Part shown: positions 7,493-16,015 of the stretch, piece after piece
Layout: the number at the start of each line of letters is the position of its first letter
Position numbering within the stretch: position 1 is the stretch's first letter
Source of the DNA: Clostridiales bacterium
Lineage (GTDB): Bacteria; Bacillota; Clostridia; TANB77; CAG-508
DNA: 64,000 bases
Assembly: GCA_003525075.1 (NCBI GenBank)
Contig: DQFO01000009.1
Span: 64,548-128,547, forward strand
Direction of reading: 5' to 3'
The notes under the pieces: generated by a model
The model's input: the letters and a program-made list of their open reading frames with translations, nothing else
The model's database searches: none
Told to the model about the DNA's origin: nothing
Program-made: the position numbers and the translations under genes

Positions 7493-8614
7493 ATGAGTAA
7501 AAAATGGTATTTTACATCAGAAAGTGTAACAGAAGGACATCCAGATAAATTATGTGATTATATATCAGATACAATATTAGATGAAGCATTAAAACAAGAT
7601 AAATATTCAAGAGTTGCAATAGAAACATTTGCATCTGCAAATCAAATAACAATAGCAGGACAATTAACAACAAATGCAACATTAGATATAGAAAAAATAG
7701 TAAGAGATAGAATAAAAGAAATAGGATATGACAGAGCAGACTTAGACATAGATTATAGAACATGTAAGATAGATATAAACATAACAAAGCAAAGCTCAGA
7801 TATAGCACAAGGTGTAGACATTGGTGGGGCTGGAGACCAAGGGATAATGTTTGGATATGCTTCAGATGAAACAGAAGAATATATGCCATTTGCAATTTCA
7901 ATGGCACATAAATTAGCAAAAAGACTTACAGAAGTTCGTAAAAATGGAATAATACCATATCTTAGACCAGATGGAAAAACACAAGTAACAGTTGAATATG
8001 AAGATGGAATTGTAAAAAGAATTGACACAATACTTATATCAAATCAACACGAAGAATCTGCAGATATGGATATATTAAAAAAAGACATTATGGAAAAAGT
8101 AATAAAAACAGTTATTCCAGAAAAATATTTAGATGAAAATACAAAATATTTTATAAATCCAACAGGAAGATTTGTTATAGGTGGACCTTTAGGAGATACA
8201 GGACTAACAGGAAGAAAAATAATCGTAGATACTTATGGTGGATATGCACGTCATGGTGGAGGAGCTTTTTCAGGAAAAGATGCAACAAAAGTTGACAGAA
8301 GTGCAGCATATATGATGAGACATATTGCAAAAAATATAGTTGCAAATGGATTTGCCAAAAAATGTGAATTACAAGTAGCATATGCAATAGGTGTTGAACA
8401 ACCAATGTCAATATTTGTTGACACATTTGGAACAAATACAATACCAGAAGAAAAAATAGAAGAAATAATCAAAAAGAATTTTGACTTAACACCAAAAGGA
8501 ATTATTGAATATCTTGGTTTACGTGAACCAATTTATACAAAAACAACTAATTATGGTCATTTTGGAAAGCCAGAATTACCTTGGGAAAAAATTATAAAAT
8601 TAGAGGTAGTATAA
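7493..8614 (+). CDS. metK: S-adenosylmethionine synthetase
   Basis: Makes SAM from methionine and ATP. 373 residues, slightly short of the usual 385-400. Motifs are the N-terminal TSESVTEGHPDKLCDYISDTILD, GAGDQGIMFGYA (ATP-binding hexapeptide region), GRFVIGGPLGDTGLTGRKIIVDTYGG and GGGAFSGKDATKVDRSAAY (P-loop-like). GAAAGGAAACGA precedes the start. The S-box leader gives feedback control by the product. Confidence 0.98.
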   Translation: MSKKWYFTSESVTEGHPDKLCDYISDTILDEALKQDKYSRVAIETFASANQITIAGQLTTNATLDIEKIVRDRIKEIGYDRADLDIDYRTCKIDINITKQSSDIAQGVDIGGAGDQGIMFGYASDETEEYMPFAISMAHKLAKRLTEVRKNGIIPYLRPDGKTQVTVEYEDGIVKRIDTILISNQHEESADMDILKKDIMEKVIKTVIPEKYLDENTKYFINPTGRFVIGGPLGDTGLTGRKIIVDTYGGYARHGGGAFSGKDATKVDRSAAYMMRHIAKNIVANGFAKKCELQVAYAIGVEQPMSIFVDTFGTNTIPEEKIEEIIKKNFDLTPKGIIEYLGLREPIYTKTTNYGHFGKPELPWEKIIKLEVV

Positions 8615-8618
8615 AATA

Positions 8619-8653
8619 AAAATTGGGAAATGTAAGAATTTCTCGATTTTTTT
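8619..8653 (+). terminator. terminator after metK
   Basis: AAAATTGGGAAAT (8619-8631) pairs with ATTTCTCGATTTT (8638-8650), including G-T pairs, followed by Ts. Confidence 0.85.
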
Positions 8654-8671
8654 ATTTATAACTAAATATCC

Positions 8672-8700
8672 TTGAAACAAACATATTTTTGTGATAAAAT
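8672..8700 (+). promoter_or_regulatory. recD2 promoter
   Basis: TTGAAA (8672-8677), 17-nt spacer, TAAAAT (8695-8700). The -10 box covers a possible upstream GTG start, which rules that start out. Confidence 0.6.
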
Positions 8701-8732
8701 CACACTATCAAAATACGAAAAGAGGACGGAAA

Positions 8733-10961
8733 TTGGAAGAAAAAGAAGGAATACTAGCAGAGATAATATATCAAAATGAAGTAAATAGCTATACTGTAGG
8801 AATATTTGAAACAGAAGAAGAACAATTTACAGTAGTTGGATATTTACCATTTATATGTAAAGGAGATTCATTAAAAATAATCGGAAAATTTATAGAACAC
8901 AAAGATTATGGAGAACAATTTAAAATAGAAACATTTGAAAAATTAATGCCACAAACATTATCTGCACTAGAAAAATATCTTGCAAATGGAAATATAAAAG
9001 GAGTTGGACCAGCAACAGCAAGTAAAATAATAAAATTATTTGGAGATGAAACCATACATGTATTAAAATACGAACCATCAAAATTAGTACAAATAAAAGG
9101 AATAACAAAAGATAAAGCAAAAGAAATATCTGAAAGTTTTATTGAAAATTGGGAAGTATGGCAAATTGTTGGCTTTTTAGAAAGATTTGGATTAGGAGCA
9201 GAAAGTGCCAAAAAAGTATATGATCTACTAGGAATAAATGCAATATCAGAAATAGAAAATGATCCATATATTTTAATAGATATTGCAAGAGGTGCAGAAT
9301 TTTCACAAATAGATAAAATGGCAATAGAACTTGGAATAGAACGAGAAAATCAAAAAAGAGTGAAAAGTGGAATAAAATATGCTTTGATGAAAATAACATA
9401 TAATGGACATTGTTGTACATTAAAGGAGAATTTAATAGAATATGTAAAACAGTTATTAGGAGTAGCTGAAGAAATAATTGAAGAAGGACTAATAAATTTA
9501 AAAGCAAATGAAGATATAGTTATTGAAAAAAGAGATGAAGAAAAATGGGTATATTTATACTCATTTTATAAAACAGAAAATGAGATTGCAGAAAGAATAA
9601 TAAAATTAAAAAACACTAAAAATGTAAAAAAAATAAGTAATATTGAAAAAGAATTAAAAAAAGTAGAAGAAAGAACAGATATGATTTTATCTGAAAAACA
9701 AAAAGAAGCAATAAGAACTATTAACGATAATAATGTAACAATTATTACAGGTGGCCCAGGAACAGGAAAAACGACAATAATAAAAAGTATTATAGAAATC
9801 TATAAGCAAAAAAAATATAAAATAGTATTATGTGCTCCTACTGGAAGGGCAGCAAAGAGAATGACAGAAACAACAGGAGAAGAAGCACAAACATTACATA
9901 GATTATTAGAGATAGGAAAAGTTGATGATGATGTATTTTATAAGAAAGACGAAGACTTTGAAGGAGCACCAATAGATGCAGATATAATAATAGTTGATGA
10001 AATGTCAATGGTAGATATGTTTGTAATGAGTTATTTGTTAGATTGTATATATTTAGGAACAAAATTAATTCTTGTAGGAGATACAGACCAGTTGCCATCA
10101 GTAGGACCTGGAAGTGTTTTAAAAGATATAATATCATCTGAAAAAATTTCAACAGTACATTTAGATAAAATATTTAGACAGGCAGCAAGAAGTAAAATAA
10201 TAGTAAATGCACATAGAGTAAACAATGGTCAAAAATTTATACAAAAAGATGATTCAGAATTATCAGAAAATGCAAAAGAAGATTTTTTCTTTATAAAAGA
10301 AAATAATCAAGAAAAAATATTAGAACAAGTTTTATCATTATGTAATGGAAGATTAAAAAAGTTCGGAGACTATGACTTTTTTGAAAATATTCAAGTATTA
10401 ACACCAACTAAAAAAGGAATGTTAGGAACAAAAGAATTAAATAAATCATTACAACAAGAATTAAATCCGCCAAGAGAAGGTGAACCAGAAAAAGCAAGTA
10501 TGGGAGTAATATTCAGAATTGGTGATAGAATAATGCAAACCAAAAATAATTATGATATGTATTGGGAAAGAAGAGAAGGAGACTCTATAGAAACTGGAAA
10601 TGGTGTATTTAATGGTGAGATTGGAACAATAACAAATATAAATGAAAAAGAAAAAAATATAAGAATAAAATTCGATGATGATAAAGTTTGTTGGTATGAA
10701 TTCAATGATTTAGAACAAATAGATCATAGTTATTGTATAACAATACACAAAGCACAAGGAAGTGAATTTGATGTTGTTATAATGATTGTACCACAAGCTG
10801 CACCAATGCTTTTAACACGAAATTTATTATATACAGGATTAACAAGAGCTAAAAAATTATTGATTGTAATTGGAAATGATAGAGTTGTAGACTTTATGAT
10901 AAATAATGTAGATAGTAAAAAAAGAAATACAGGATTGGAATATAAATTGAAAAATACTTAG
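8733..10961 (+). CDS. recD2: RecD2-type 5'-3' DNA helicase (RecD/TraA family)
   Basis: SF1B helicase implicated in replication-fork repair and mismatch repair in bacteria lacking RecBC. About 742 residues. The N-terminus holds OB and helix-hairpin-helix segments (KGVGPATASKII and VQIKGITKDKAKEI, about residues 85-130). The helicase core has Walker A GGPGTGKTT, Walker B VDEMSMVD, GDTDQLPSVGPGS, an SH3-like insertion, TIHKAQGSEFDVV and the C-terminal YTGLTRAKKLL. The TTG at 8733 is chosen because AGAGGACGG lies just upstream and the in-frame GTG at 8691 overlaps the -10 box. Monocistronic; the next gene has its own promoter inside its 3' end. Confidence 0.93.
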   Translation: MEEKEGILAEIIYQNEVNSYTVGIFETEEEQFTVVGYLPFICKGDSLKIIGKFIEHKDYGEQFKIETFEKLMPQTLSALEKYLANGNIKGVGPATASKIIKLFGDETIHVLKYEPSKLVQIKGITKDKAKEISESFIENWEVWQIVGFLERFGLGAESAKKVYDLLGINAISEIENDPYILIDIARGAEFSQIDKMAIELGIERENQKRVKSGIKYALMKITYNGHCCTLKENLIEYVKQLLGVAEEIIEEGLINLKANEDIVIEKRDEEKWVYLYSFYKTENEIAERIIKLKNTKNVKKISNIEKELKKVEERTDMILSEKQKEAIRTINDNNVTIITGGPGTGKTTIIKSIIEIYKQKKYKIVLCAPTGRAAKRMTETTGEEAQTLHRLLEIGKVDDDVFYKKDEDFEGAPIDADIIIVDEMSMVDMFVMSYLLDCIYLGTKLILVGDTDQLPSVGPGSVLKDIISSEKISTVHLDKIFRQAARSKIIVNAHRVNNGQKFIQKDDSELSENAKEDFFFIKENNQEKILEQVLSLCNGRLKKFGDYDFFENIQVLTPTKKGMLGTKELNKSLQQELNPPREGEPEKASMGVIFRIGDRIMQTKNNYDMYWERREGDSIETGNGVFNGEIGTITNINEKEKNIRIKFDDDKVCWYEFNDLEQIDHSYCITIHKAQGSEFDVVIMIVPQAAPMLLTRNLLYTGLTRAKKLLIVIGNDRVVDFMINNVDSKKRNTGLEYKLKNT

Positions 10962-10975
10962 AGTAATGATATAAT
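10947..10975 (+). promoter_or_regulatory. promoter of the HEPN operon
   Basis: TTGAAA (10947-10952), 17-nt spacer, TATAAT (10970-10975). The -35 box lies inside the last codons of recD2, so the downstream pair is independently transcribed. Confidence 0.7.
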
Positions 10976-11007
10976 AAATTCATAAAATTTTTATAGGAGA
11001 AAGAATA

Positions 11008-12558
11008 GTGTCAGATAAAGAGAATGTTTTAATATTAGATAGAATAAGCGATTTTAATAGTGTAATAAGTTTTTATGAAGAAACAGCAGAACTTATAACA
11101 AAATTAAGACCCAATATAACAATGACAGAATTAAAAGATGAATTTGAAAGTCTTTCGCAATATGAAAAAATAGTATTTGCAGCTAGAGCAATGGTAGTAT
11201 CAGAATCATTAAAATTATTTAATATAGAAGAAATATTATCTAAATATCGTATAGGAAATGTAGAACTTGAAAGAATGTTTGAGGGGATAGATTTTTTAGA
11301 TAAATTTCAATTAAAAAATTCAAATGATAAAAAACAAAAAATAAGGCAATTAAGGAATTGCTTAGCACATGCAATGTATGAAATAAAAATAGTTAATGAT
11401 TCAAAAATATATATTCACATTAATAATGGATATATATCAGGAGATATAGAAATTAATGAATTTATAGAATTAATAAAAAGTTATGAGAATGTTTTTGATA
11501 AATTTATTGAGAAAAAACTAGAAAAACTTGGAGTTTTATATTTTGATGAAAAAAAGCTAGATGAGAAAACAGAAAAATTATCAATTAATAAATTTGTAAA
11601 TAGTATTACTATTTCAGGAAAGAAAATTTCACCAGAAAGAGAAAAAGAAATAAAAAAATGGTTGAAAAATATAGGAATAAATAATTTAAGAATTTCGGGG
11701 AAAGATACTAAAACGAAGCAAAAACAAAGATCACAACTAATATTAACAACAGCATTTTTAATTAATGCAACTGCTAAGAATGAAGATGATATAAAAGTAG
11801 CAGTATCATCAGATGTAAATTATATGATTCAATTATATTCTATGATAATAGCATCACCTGAATATTGGAGAGCAGGTGATGAGCAAGCAATGGAAGAAGA
11901 AAATATATCTATAAAAGAATTATATGATTTATCAATTTCACAATTAGCTGCTCAGAAACCATTTTTATATGCAAAATCAGCAATAGCTTTAGCTAATTAT
12001 TGTTTTGTTTATATAAGAGAAATAAACAAAAATAGAAATAGACCAATTTTTGAATATAATGGAATTGATTTGAGTGGAGTCACAATAAAATATTTGAGTA
12101 AAGAAGAATCAATAAAACGAACAATAAATTTAAGAGAAAAGCTAGAAAGAGCACCCAAAAGAAAAAAAGACCAAATACAGAAACAAATAGATAGATATGG
12201 AGATGTTATGGTAAATAGTTCTAATTTGTTTAGACATTTAAGAGATAGCATTGCACATAATAATTATAATATAGACTATAGTAAGTATATAAATACAAGA
12301 AAATTAGATGATATTATTATAACTTTTAGAACTTATGAAAAATATACTGATGAATTAGATTTTGAAGTAGAAATATCAGTAAAAGAAATAAAAAGATTAG
12401 TAAAAGAACTTCAAAATAGTATCAATTTAAGTATTGAGCTATCAGATGAAGGAAAAAACTCAGAAGTTAGTTTTTTAAGAGAAGCATTAGTTTTTAGAAA
12501 TCTTGGATTAGAAGATATAGAAAAAGAGTCTATATCAAGGAAAGAAGAAGAAAGATGA
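11008..12558 (+). CDS. putative double-HEPN protein, possible RNase
   Basis: Not a named family that I recognise. It starts with GTG after ATAGGAGA. 516 residues, highly charged and predicted mostly helical, with no membrane segment. It contains two R-x4-H motifs, each after Leu-Arg and each followed by an aromatic/hydrophobic strand: RNCLAH (R116, H121) and RDSIAH (R412, H417). In HEPN proteins R-x4-6-H forms the metal-independent RNase active site, and two copies in one chain could form an intramolecular pair. A long Lys/Glu-rich region separates them. The gene overlaps the next one by ATGA (12555-12558), indicating translational coupling. HEPN assignment is motif-based; an inactive binding domain is possible. 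Confidence 0.55.
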   Translation: MSDKENVLILDRISDFNSVISFYEETAELITKLRPNITMTELKDEFESLSQYEKIVFAARAMVVSESLKLFNIEEILSKYRIGNVELERMFEGIDFLDKFQLKNSNDKKQKIRQLRNCLAHAMYEIKIVNDSKIYIHINNGYISGDIEINEFIELIKSYENVFDKFIEKKLEKLGVLYFDEKKLDEKTEKLSINKFVNSITISGKKISPEREKEIKKWLKNIGINNLRISGKDTKTKQKQRSQLILTTAFLINATAKNEDDIKVAVSSDVNYMIQLYSMIIASPEYWRAGDEQAMEEENISIKELYDLSISQLAAQKPFLYAKSAIALANYCFVYIREINKNRNRPIFEYNGIDLSGVTIKYLSKEESIKRTINLREKLERAPKRKKDQIQKQIDRYGDVMVNSSNLFRHLRDSIAHNNYNIDYSKYINTRKLDDIIITFRTYEKYTDELDFEVEISVKEIKRLVKELQNSINLSIELSDEGKNSEVSFLREALVFRNLGLEDIEKESISRKEEER

Positions 12559-12848
12559 TTGATGAAACATATAATGAAGTTTGGAAATTATTAAATAATA
12601 TCCCTTTGAGAGACTACCTAAAAATTCCAAAGAAAGAAATTAGTGAAATATTAAAAAATAAAGTTCCTAATTATAGTGATAGAAAGATAAGCGAAGAAAA
12701 TATAAAAGCAGTGAGTACGGAAGCATTAAAAATTTATACAAGGTTATATTATAACTATATAGCAACTAAAGAAGAAAAAAATAAAATAGAAGAAATTTTA
12801 AAAATTAATAGTAAAAATAGAACGAAAAAAAGTTCGCAAAACTATTGA
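12555..12848 (+). CDS. small basic partner of the HEPN protein
   Basis: 97 residues, no recognised family. Rich in Lys and Glu, predicted helical, with a basic C-terminal tail (about residues 75-97) and no signal or membrane segment. Its ATG overlaps the stop of the upstream gene in an ATGA, so the two are translated together. That arrangement is common for toxin-antitoxin or effector-regulator pairs. The stop codon overlaps the -35 box of recN. An antitoxin or accessory role is inference from position only. Confidence 0.6.
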   Translation: MIDETYNEVWKLLNNIPLRDYLKIPKKEISEILKNKVPNYSDRKISEENIKAVSTEALKIYTRLYYNYIATKEEKNKIEEILKINSKNRTKKSSQNY

Positions 12849-12873
12849 CAAAAATCAAAGAAAAACATATAAT
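12845..12873 (+). promoter_or_regulatory. consensus recN promoter
   Basis: Perfect TTGACA (12845-12850), 17-nt spacer, perfect TATAAT (12868-12873). Confidence 0.85.
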
Positions 12874-12879
12874 ACTTTT

Positions 12880-12893
12880 CGAACAGATATTTG
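12880..12893 (+). promoter_or_regulatory. LexA/DinR-like box at recN
   Basis: CGAACAGATATTTG: one perfect half-site of the Gram-positive consensus CGAAC-N4-GTTCG and one weaker half. It begins 7 nt after the -10 box, the same arrangement as at recA. Confidence 0.45.
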
Positions 12894-12938
12894 ATATTTA
12901 ACTTACGAAAAGTATTATTATTTTTTTGGAGGATTGCC

Positions 12939-14567
12939 ATGATTACAAATTTACATATAAAAAATATAGGAATAATAGATGATTTAGAAATAAATTTAAA
13001 CAAAGGAATGAATGTATTAACAGGAGAAACAGGAGCTGGTAAAACATTAATAATTGATTCATTAGGAGTAATTTGTGGTGGACGATTTTCAAAAGAAATG
13101 ATAAGAAAAGGTGAAAGCCATTCATATGTAGAAATATGTATGTATGAGCCACAAGATATAAATTCAGTAGATGGAAATATTATTGTAACAAGAGAAATAT
13201 ATAGCAATGGAAGAAATACTTGTAAAATAAATGGAAGACTTGTAACTGTATCAGAATTAAAAGATTTTATGAGTAAATATATAGAAATACATGGTCAAAA
13301 TCAAAATCAACAATTATTTGATAGTTCAACACATATAAAATATCTTGACAATTTTATAGGAGAAGAATTATTACCATTAAAAAGTGAATATAGCTCAAAA
13401 TTTATAAGATATAATGAAGTAAAAAGAGAAATAAGAAATAATTACGGAGATGAAAAAGAAAAACAAAGAAAATTAGATTTATTAAAATATCAATTAAATG
13501 AAATACAAGAAGCAAAATTAAAAAAAGATGAAGAAGAAAAATTAGAAGAAAAAAGAAAAATAATGTTAAACTCAGAAAAAATAGCAAAAAACTTATCAGA
13601 AGCAAGTCAAGCAGTTGGAGAAAATACAATAGATGTAATAAATAGTGCAGTAAGAGCATTAGAAAAAATAGAAGAAATAGATTCAAAATATAGTTCAACA
13701 ATAGAAAGTCTAAGAAACATATATTATGAAATGGAAGAAATATCAAGAGATATAGAAACATATTGTGAAGATGTTGACTTTGATGAACAACAAAGAGAAG
13801 AAGTAGAAACAAGATTAGACATTATATATGATTTAAAAAGAAAATATGGAAACAATATTGAAGAAATATTAAAATATGGAAAAGAAGTTGCAGATGAGAT
13901 AAATAAAATAGAAAATGCAGAAGAAATAAATGCTAAACTAAGAAAAGAAAAAGCTGAGTTAGAAACAGAGCTAAATGTAATAGCAATGAAAATAAGTGAA
14001 ATTAGAAAAAAATATGCAACAGAATTAAATCAAAGAATTAATAAAGAATTATTAGAATTAGAAATGAAAAATGCAACAATTAATGTAAAAGTAGAATATA
14101 AAGCAAATGAATATTTTGAAAATGGTAAAGATTCTGTTCAAATTTATATTAGAACAAATATTGGCGAAAATGAAAGTGAACTAGTAAAAATTGCATCAGG
14201 AGGAGAAATGTCAAGAATAATGCTAGCTATAAAAAAAGTAATAGCAGAAGCGGATGAAGTACCTGTTATGATATTTGATGAAATTGATACTGGAATAAGT
14301 GGAAAAGCTGCTAATGCAGTGGCTGATAAAATGAAAAGCATTTCAAAAAATCATCAAGTTTTGTGCATATCACATTTGGCTGCAATTGCTGCAAGTGCAA
14401 ATTATAACTATTTCATAAGTAAAAAAGTAGAAAATGAAAGAACAGCTACAAAAGTAAAATTATTAAATGAAAAGGAAGTTTTATGCGAAATTGCAAGAAT
14501 CTCTTCAGGAGAAGTAAATGAAGTTACATTACAATATGCAAATGAATTAAGAAAAAAAGTATCTTAA
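12939..14567 (+). CDS. recN: DNA repair protein RecN
   Basis: SMC-like ATPase acting early in double-strand-break repair. 542 residues. Walker A GETGAGKT is near residue 30, long coiled-coil segments occupy about residues 150-370, and the ABC-type C-terminal half has LVKIASGGEMSRIMLAIK (signature) and PVMIFDEIDTGISG (Walker B), then VLCISHLAAIA. The ATG at 12939 follows TTTTGGAGGATT. A TTG further upstream lies outside family homology. The leader also contains an inverted repeat AATACTTTTCG/CGAAAAGTATT (about 12871-12917). Confidence 0.95.
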   Translation: MITNLHIKNIGIIDDLEINLNKGMNVLTGETGAGKTLIIDSLGVICGGRFSKEMIRKGESHSYVEICMYEPQDINSVDGNIIVTREIYSNGRNTCKINGRLVTVSELKDFMSKYIEIHGQNQNQQLFDSSTHIKYLDNFIGEELLPLKSEYSSKFIRYNEVKREIRNNYGDEKEKQRKLDLLKYQLNEIQEAKLKKDEEEKLEEKRKIMLNSEKIAKNLSEASQAVGENTIDVINSAVRALEKIEEIDSKYSSTIESLRNIYYEMEEISRDIETYCEDVDFDEQQREEVETRLDIIYDLKRKYGNNIEEILKYGKEVADEINKIENAEEINAKLRKEKAELETELNVIAMKISEIRKKYATELNQRINKELLELEMKNATINVKVEYKANEYFENGKDSVQIYIRTNIGENESELVKIASGGEMSRIMLAIKKVIAEADEVPVMIFDEIDTGISGKAANAVADKMKSISKNHQVLCISHLAAIAASANYNYFISKKVENERTATKVKLLNEKEVLCEIARISSGEVNEVTLQYANELRKKVS

Positions 14568-14597
14568 AAACAAAAAAATTATAGTAAAATAGAAAAT

Positions 14598-14638
14598 AAA
14601 ATGATATAATGCTAGTAAAATAGATTATATCATTTTTT
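14598..14638 (+). terminator. terminator after recN
   Basis: AAAATGATATAAT (14598-14610) pairs with ATTATATCATTTT (14624-14636), then Ts. Confidence 0.85.
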
Positions 14639-14699
14639 ATTAAAAAGAGAAAAATAAATTCTTTTTCAGAAGAATATTTTATGGAAGGAATGAAGGAAA

Positions 14700-15227
14700 A
14701 TGCCAGAGAGACCAGAAGTAATAAAAATGAGAGAAAATGCACATGATAGGCAATACGTATTAGAAAATGTATCAAAAGAAGGTGGACTATTAGATTATGC
14801 AGGAGAAGAAATGAAAGATGATAGAGAGATTGCATTAGCCGCAATACATAATAATCCAGAAGCATTAGAATATGTTAGTGATAGACTAAAAGCAGATAGA
14901 GAAATAGTATATGATTCAGTAAGTGAAGTTGGGTGGACATATTGCTATGCAAAAGAAAATTTATTAAATGATAAAGAATTATTAATGGCTGGATTGAAAA
15001 AAACAGGACAAATTTTGTATTTTGCATCACCAGAAATGAGAGATGATAAAGAAGTAGTAATGTTAGCTGCAACTAATAAACCAATTATAATAAAGTTCGC
15101 AAGTGGAAGGCTGAGAGAAGACAAAGAAATAGGATTATCAGCAATGAAATCTAATAAAAATTGTTATGAATTTTTAGGACCGAACTTAAAACAAGATGAA
15201 GATATATTAGCAATAAAAAATGGATAA
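14700..15227 (+). CDS. DUF4116-type repeat protein
   Basis: 175 residues built from about six tandem units of 23-24 residues. Each unit reads roughly ala-leu-(16-18 residues)-lys/arg-asp-asp-lys/arg-glu; examples are MKDDREIALAA, LKADREIVYDS, LLNDKELLMAG, MRDDKEVVMLA and LREDKEIGLSA. This pattern fits the DUF4116 repeat, which has no established function and is usually inferred to form an alpha-helical solenoid. No signal peptide. The start follows GGAAGGAATGAAGG. Single gene between the recN terminator and the rpsO promoter. Confidence 0.75.
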   Translation: MPERPEVIKMRENAHDRQYVLENVSKEGGLLDYAGEEMKDDREIALAAIHNNPEALEYVSDRLKADREIVYDSVSEVGWTYCYAKENLLNDKELLMAGLKKTGQILYFASPEMRDDKEVVMLAATNKPIIIKFASGRLREDKEIGLSAMKSNKNCYEFLGPNLKQDEDILAIKNG

Positions 15228-15258
15228 AAATATATTTAATCTAAATTAGTGAAATTGC

Positions 15259-15287
15259 TTGATTTTTTTGGTAAAATATAGTACAAT
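15259..15287 (+). promoter_or_regulatory. rpsO promoter
   Basis: TTGATT (15259-15264), 17-nt spacer, TACAAT (15282-15287). Confidence 0.6.
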
Positions 15288-15320
15288 AGTTATGTTGAAA
15301 AAATATTCCTTTAACTTAGC

Positions 15321-15380
15321 CTAATAAAAGACACCTATTATTAGAGCTCGGTATAAGGAGAAAAAAGAAATAGGAGGTGT
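15321..15380 (+). promoter_or_regulatory. candidate S15 autoregulatory pseudoknot
   Basis: Hairpin CTAATAA (15321-15327)/TTATTAG (15338-15344) exposes ACACCT (15331-15336) in its loop. That hexamer is fully complementary to the Shine-Dalgarno AGGTGT (15375-15380), which would form a pseudoknot. rpsO leaders that bind S15 through a pseudoknot are known in other bacteria. Confidence 0.55.
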
Positions 15381-15387
15381 TAATAAC

Positions 15388-15651
15388 ATGACAGTAGAAA
15401 GAAAACAAGAAATCATTAATCAATATAGAAGAGATGAAAAAGATACAGGATCATCTGAAGTTCAAATCGCTCTTTTAACAGAAAGAATTAATGAATTAAC
15501 AGAGCATTTAAAAGTTCATAAAAAAGACAATCATTCAAGAAGAGGAATGCTTAAAATGGTTGGTAAAAGAAGAAATTTATTAAACTACTTAGCAAAGAAA
15601 GATGAAGAATCATATAAAGCACTAGTTGAAAAATTAGGACTAAGAAAATAG
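15388..15651 (+). CDS. rpsO: ribosomal protein S15 (uS15)
   Basis: Early-binding small-subunit protein. 87 residues with the conserved TGSSEVQIALLTERINELTEHLK, HKKDNHSRRGMLKMVGKRRNLLNYL and a C-terminal Leu-Gly-Leu-Arg. The ribosome-binding site is AGGAGGTG, part of a predicted pseudoknot. It is followed by pnp, as in many bacteria, but here with a long structured gap. Confidence 0.98.
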   Translation: MTVERKQEIINQYRRDEKDTGSSEVQIALLTERINELTEHLKVHKKDNHSRRGMLKMVGKRRNLLNYLAKKDEESYKALVEKLGLRK

Positions 15652-15663
15652 TTTAAGATTTGT

Positions 15664-15702
15664 AAAAGGACGTGTGCGATAAAAGCCTACGTCCTTTTGT
15701 TT
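15664..15702 (+). terminator. terminator after rpsO
   Basis: AAAAGGACG (15664-15672) pairs with CGTCCTTTT (15690-15698), followed by a T-rich stretch. Confidence 0.85.
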
Positions 15703-15739
15703 TATATAATAGGAAAGTTATACTTTCCTATTATATAAA
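15701..15739. repeat. perfect 18-bp palindromic hairpin
   Basis: TTTATATAATAGGAAAGT and its exact reverse complement are separated by only TAT (15719-15721). It directly follows the rpsO terminator in the 364-nt rpsO-pnp gap. Confidence 0.8.
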
Positions 15740-15751
15740 ATGTTACAATCG

Positions 15752-15843
15752 CTAGCCCTTTGAGATTTCATCGCTTCGCTCAGAAACTCAAATCGGGCGA
15801 GAACAAATCAAAGAAAAATTGAAAATTTTTCTTATTTGTTCTT
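15752..15843. repeat. two further nested inverted repeats in the rpsO-pnp gap
   Basis: The first hairpin has stems GCCC/GGGC, TTTGAG/CTCAAA and TTTC/GAAA around an ATCGCTTCGCT-containing loop (about 15756-15820), GC-richer than its surroundings. The second pairs AGAACAAAT with ATTTGTTCT and AAGAAAAATT with AATTTTTCTT (about 15820-15842). No open reading frame is seen. Could be a small palindromic mobile element or RNA processing structures. Confidence 0.5.
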
Positions 15844-15844
15844 A

Positions 15845-15945
15845 AAGTAAGTCAAATGTATTTGGAAAAGTAGCTTGTATAATGTGCTTTAAACAAATAA
15901 AACATATTATAGAGGTTACAATCTAATTACAAGTTTGACTTACTT
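15845..15945 (+). ncRNA. candidate structured RNA element upstream of pnp
   Basis: A perfect 12-bp closing stem pairs AAGTAAGTCAAA (15845-15856) with TTTGACTTACTT (15934-15945). Inside, TATAATGTG (about 15878-15886) pairs with CATATTATA (about 15903-15911). It sits about 70 nt before pnp. In E. coli the pnp leader is a long hairpin cut by RNase III; an analogous role is inference. Confidence 0.4.
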
Positions 15946-16015
15946 AAATAGGTGTAAAGAATAAAAGAAAGGAGTTTATGGATTATATAAATAAACCATA
16001 AAAGAGAAAAAGTAT

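Noticed and set aside
8691..8732. Upstream GTG start for recD2
   Set aside because: It lies on the -10 box of the promoter at 8672-8700 and lacks a ribosome-binding site.
11008..12848. Cas13-like CRISPR effector
   Set aside because: Two R-x4-H motifs recall Cas13, but the protein is far too short and no CRISPR repeats or cas genes are present.
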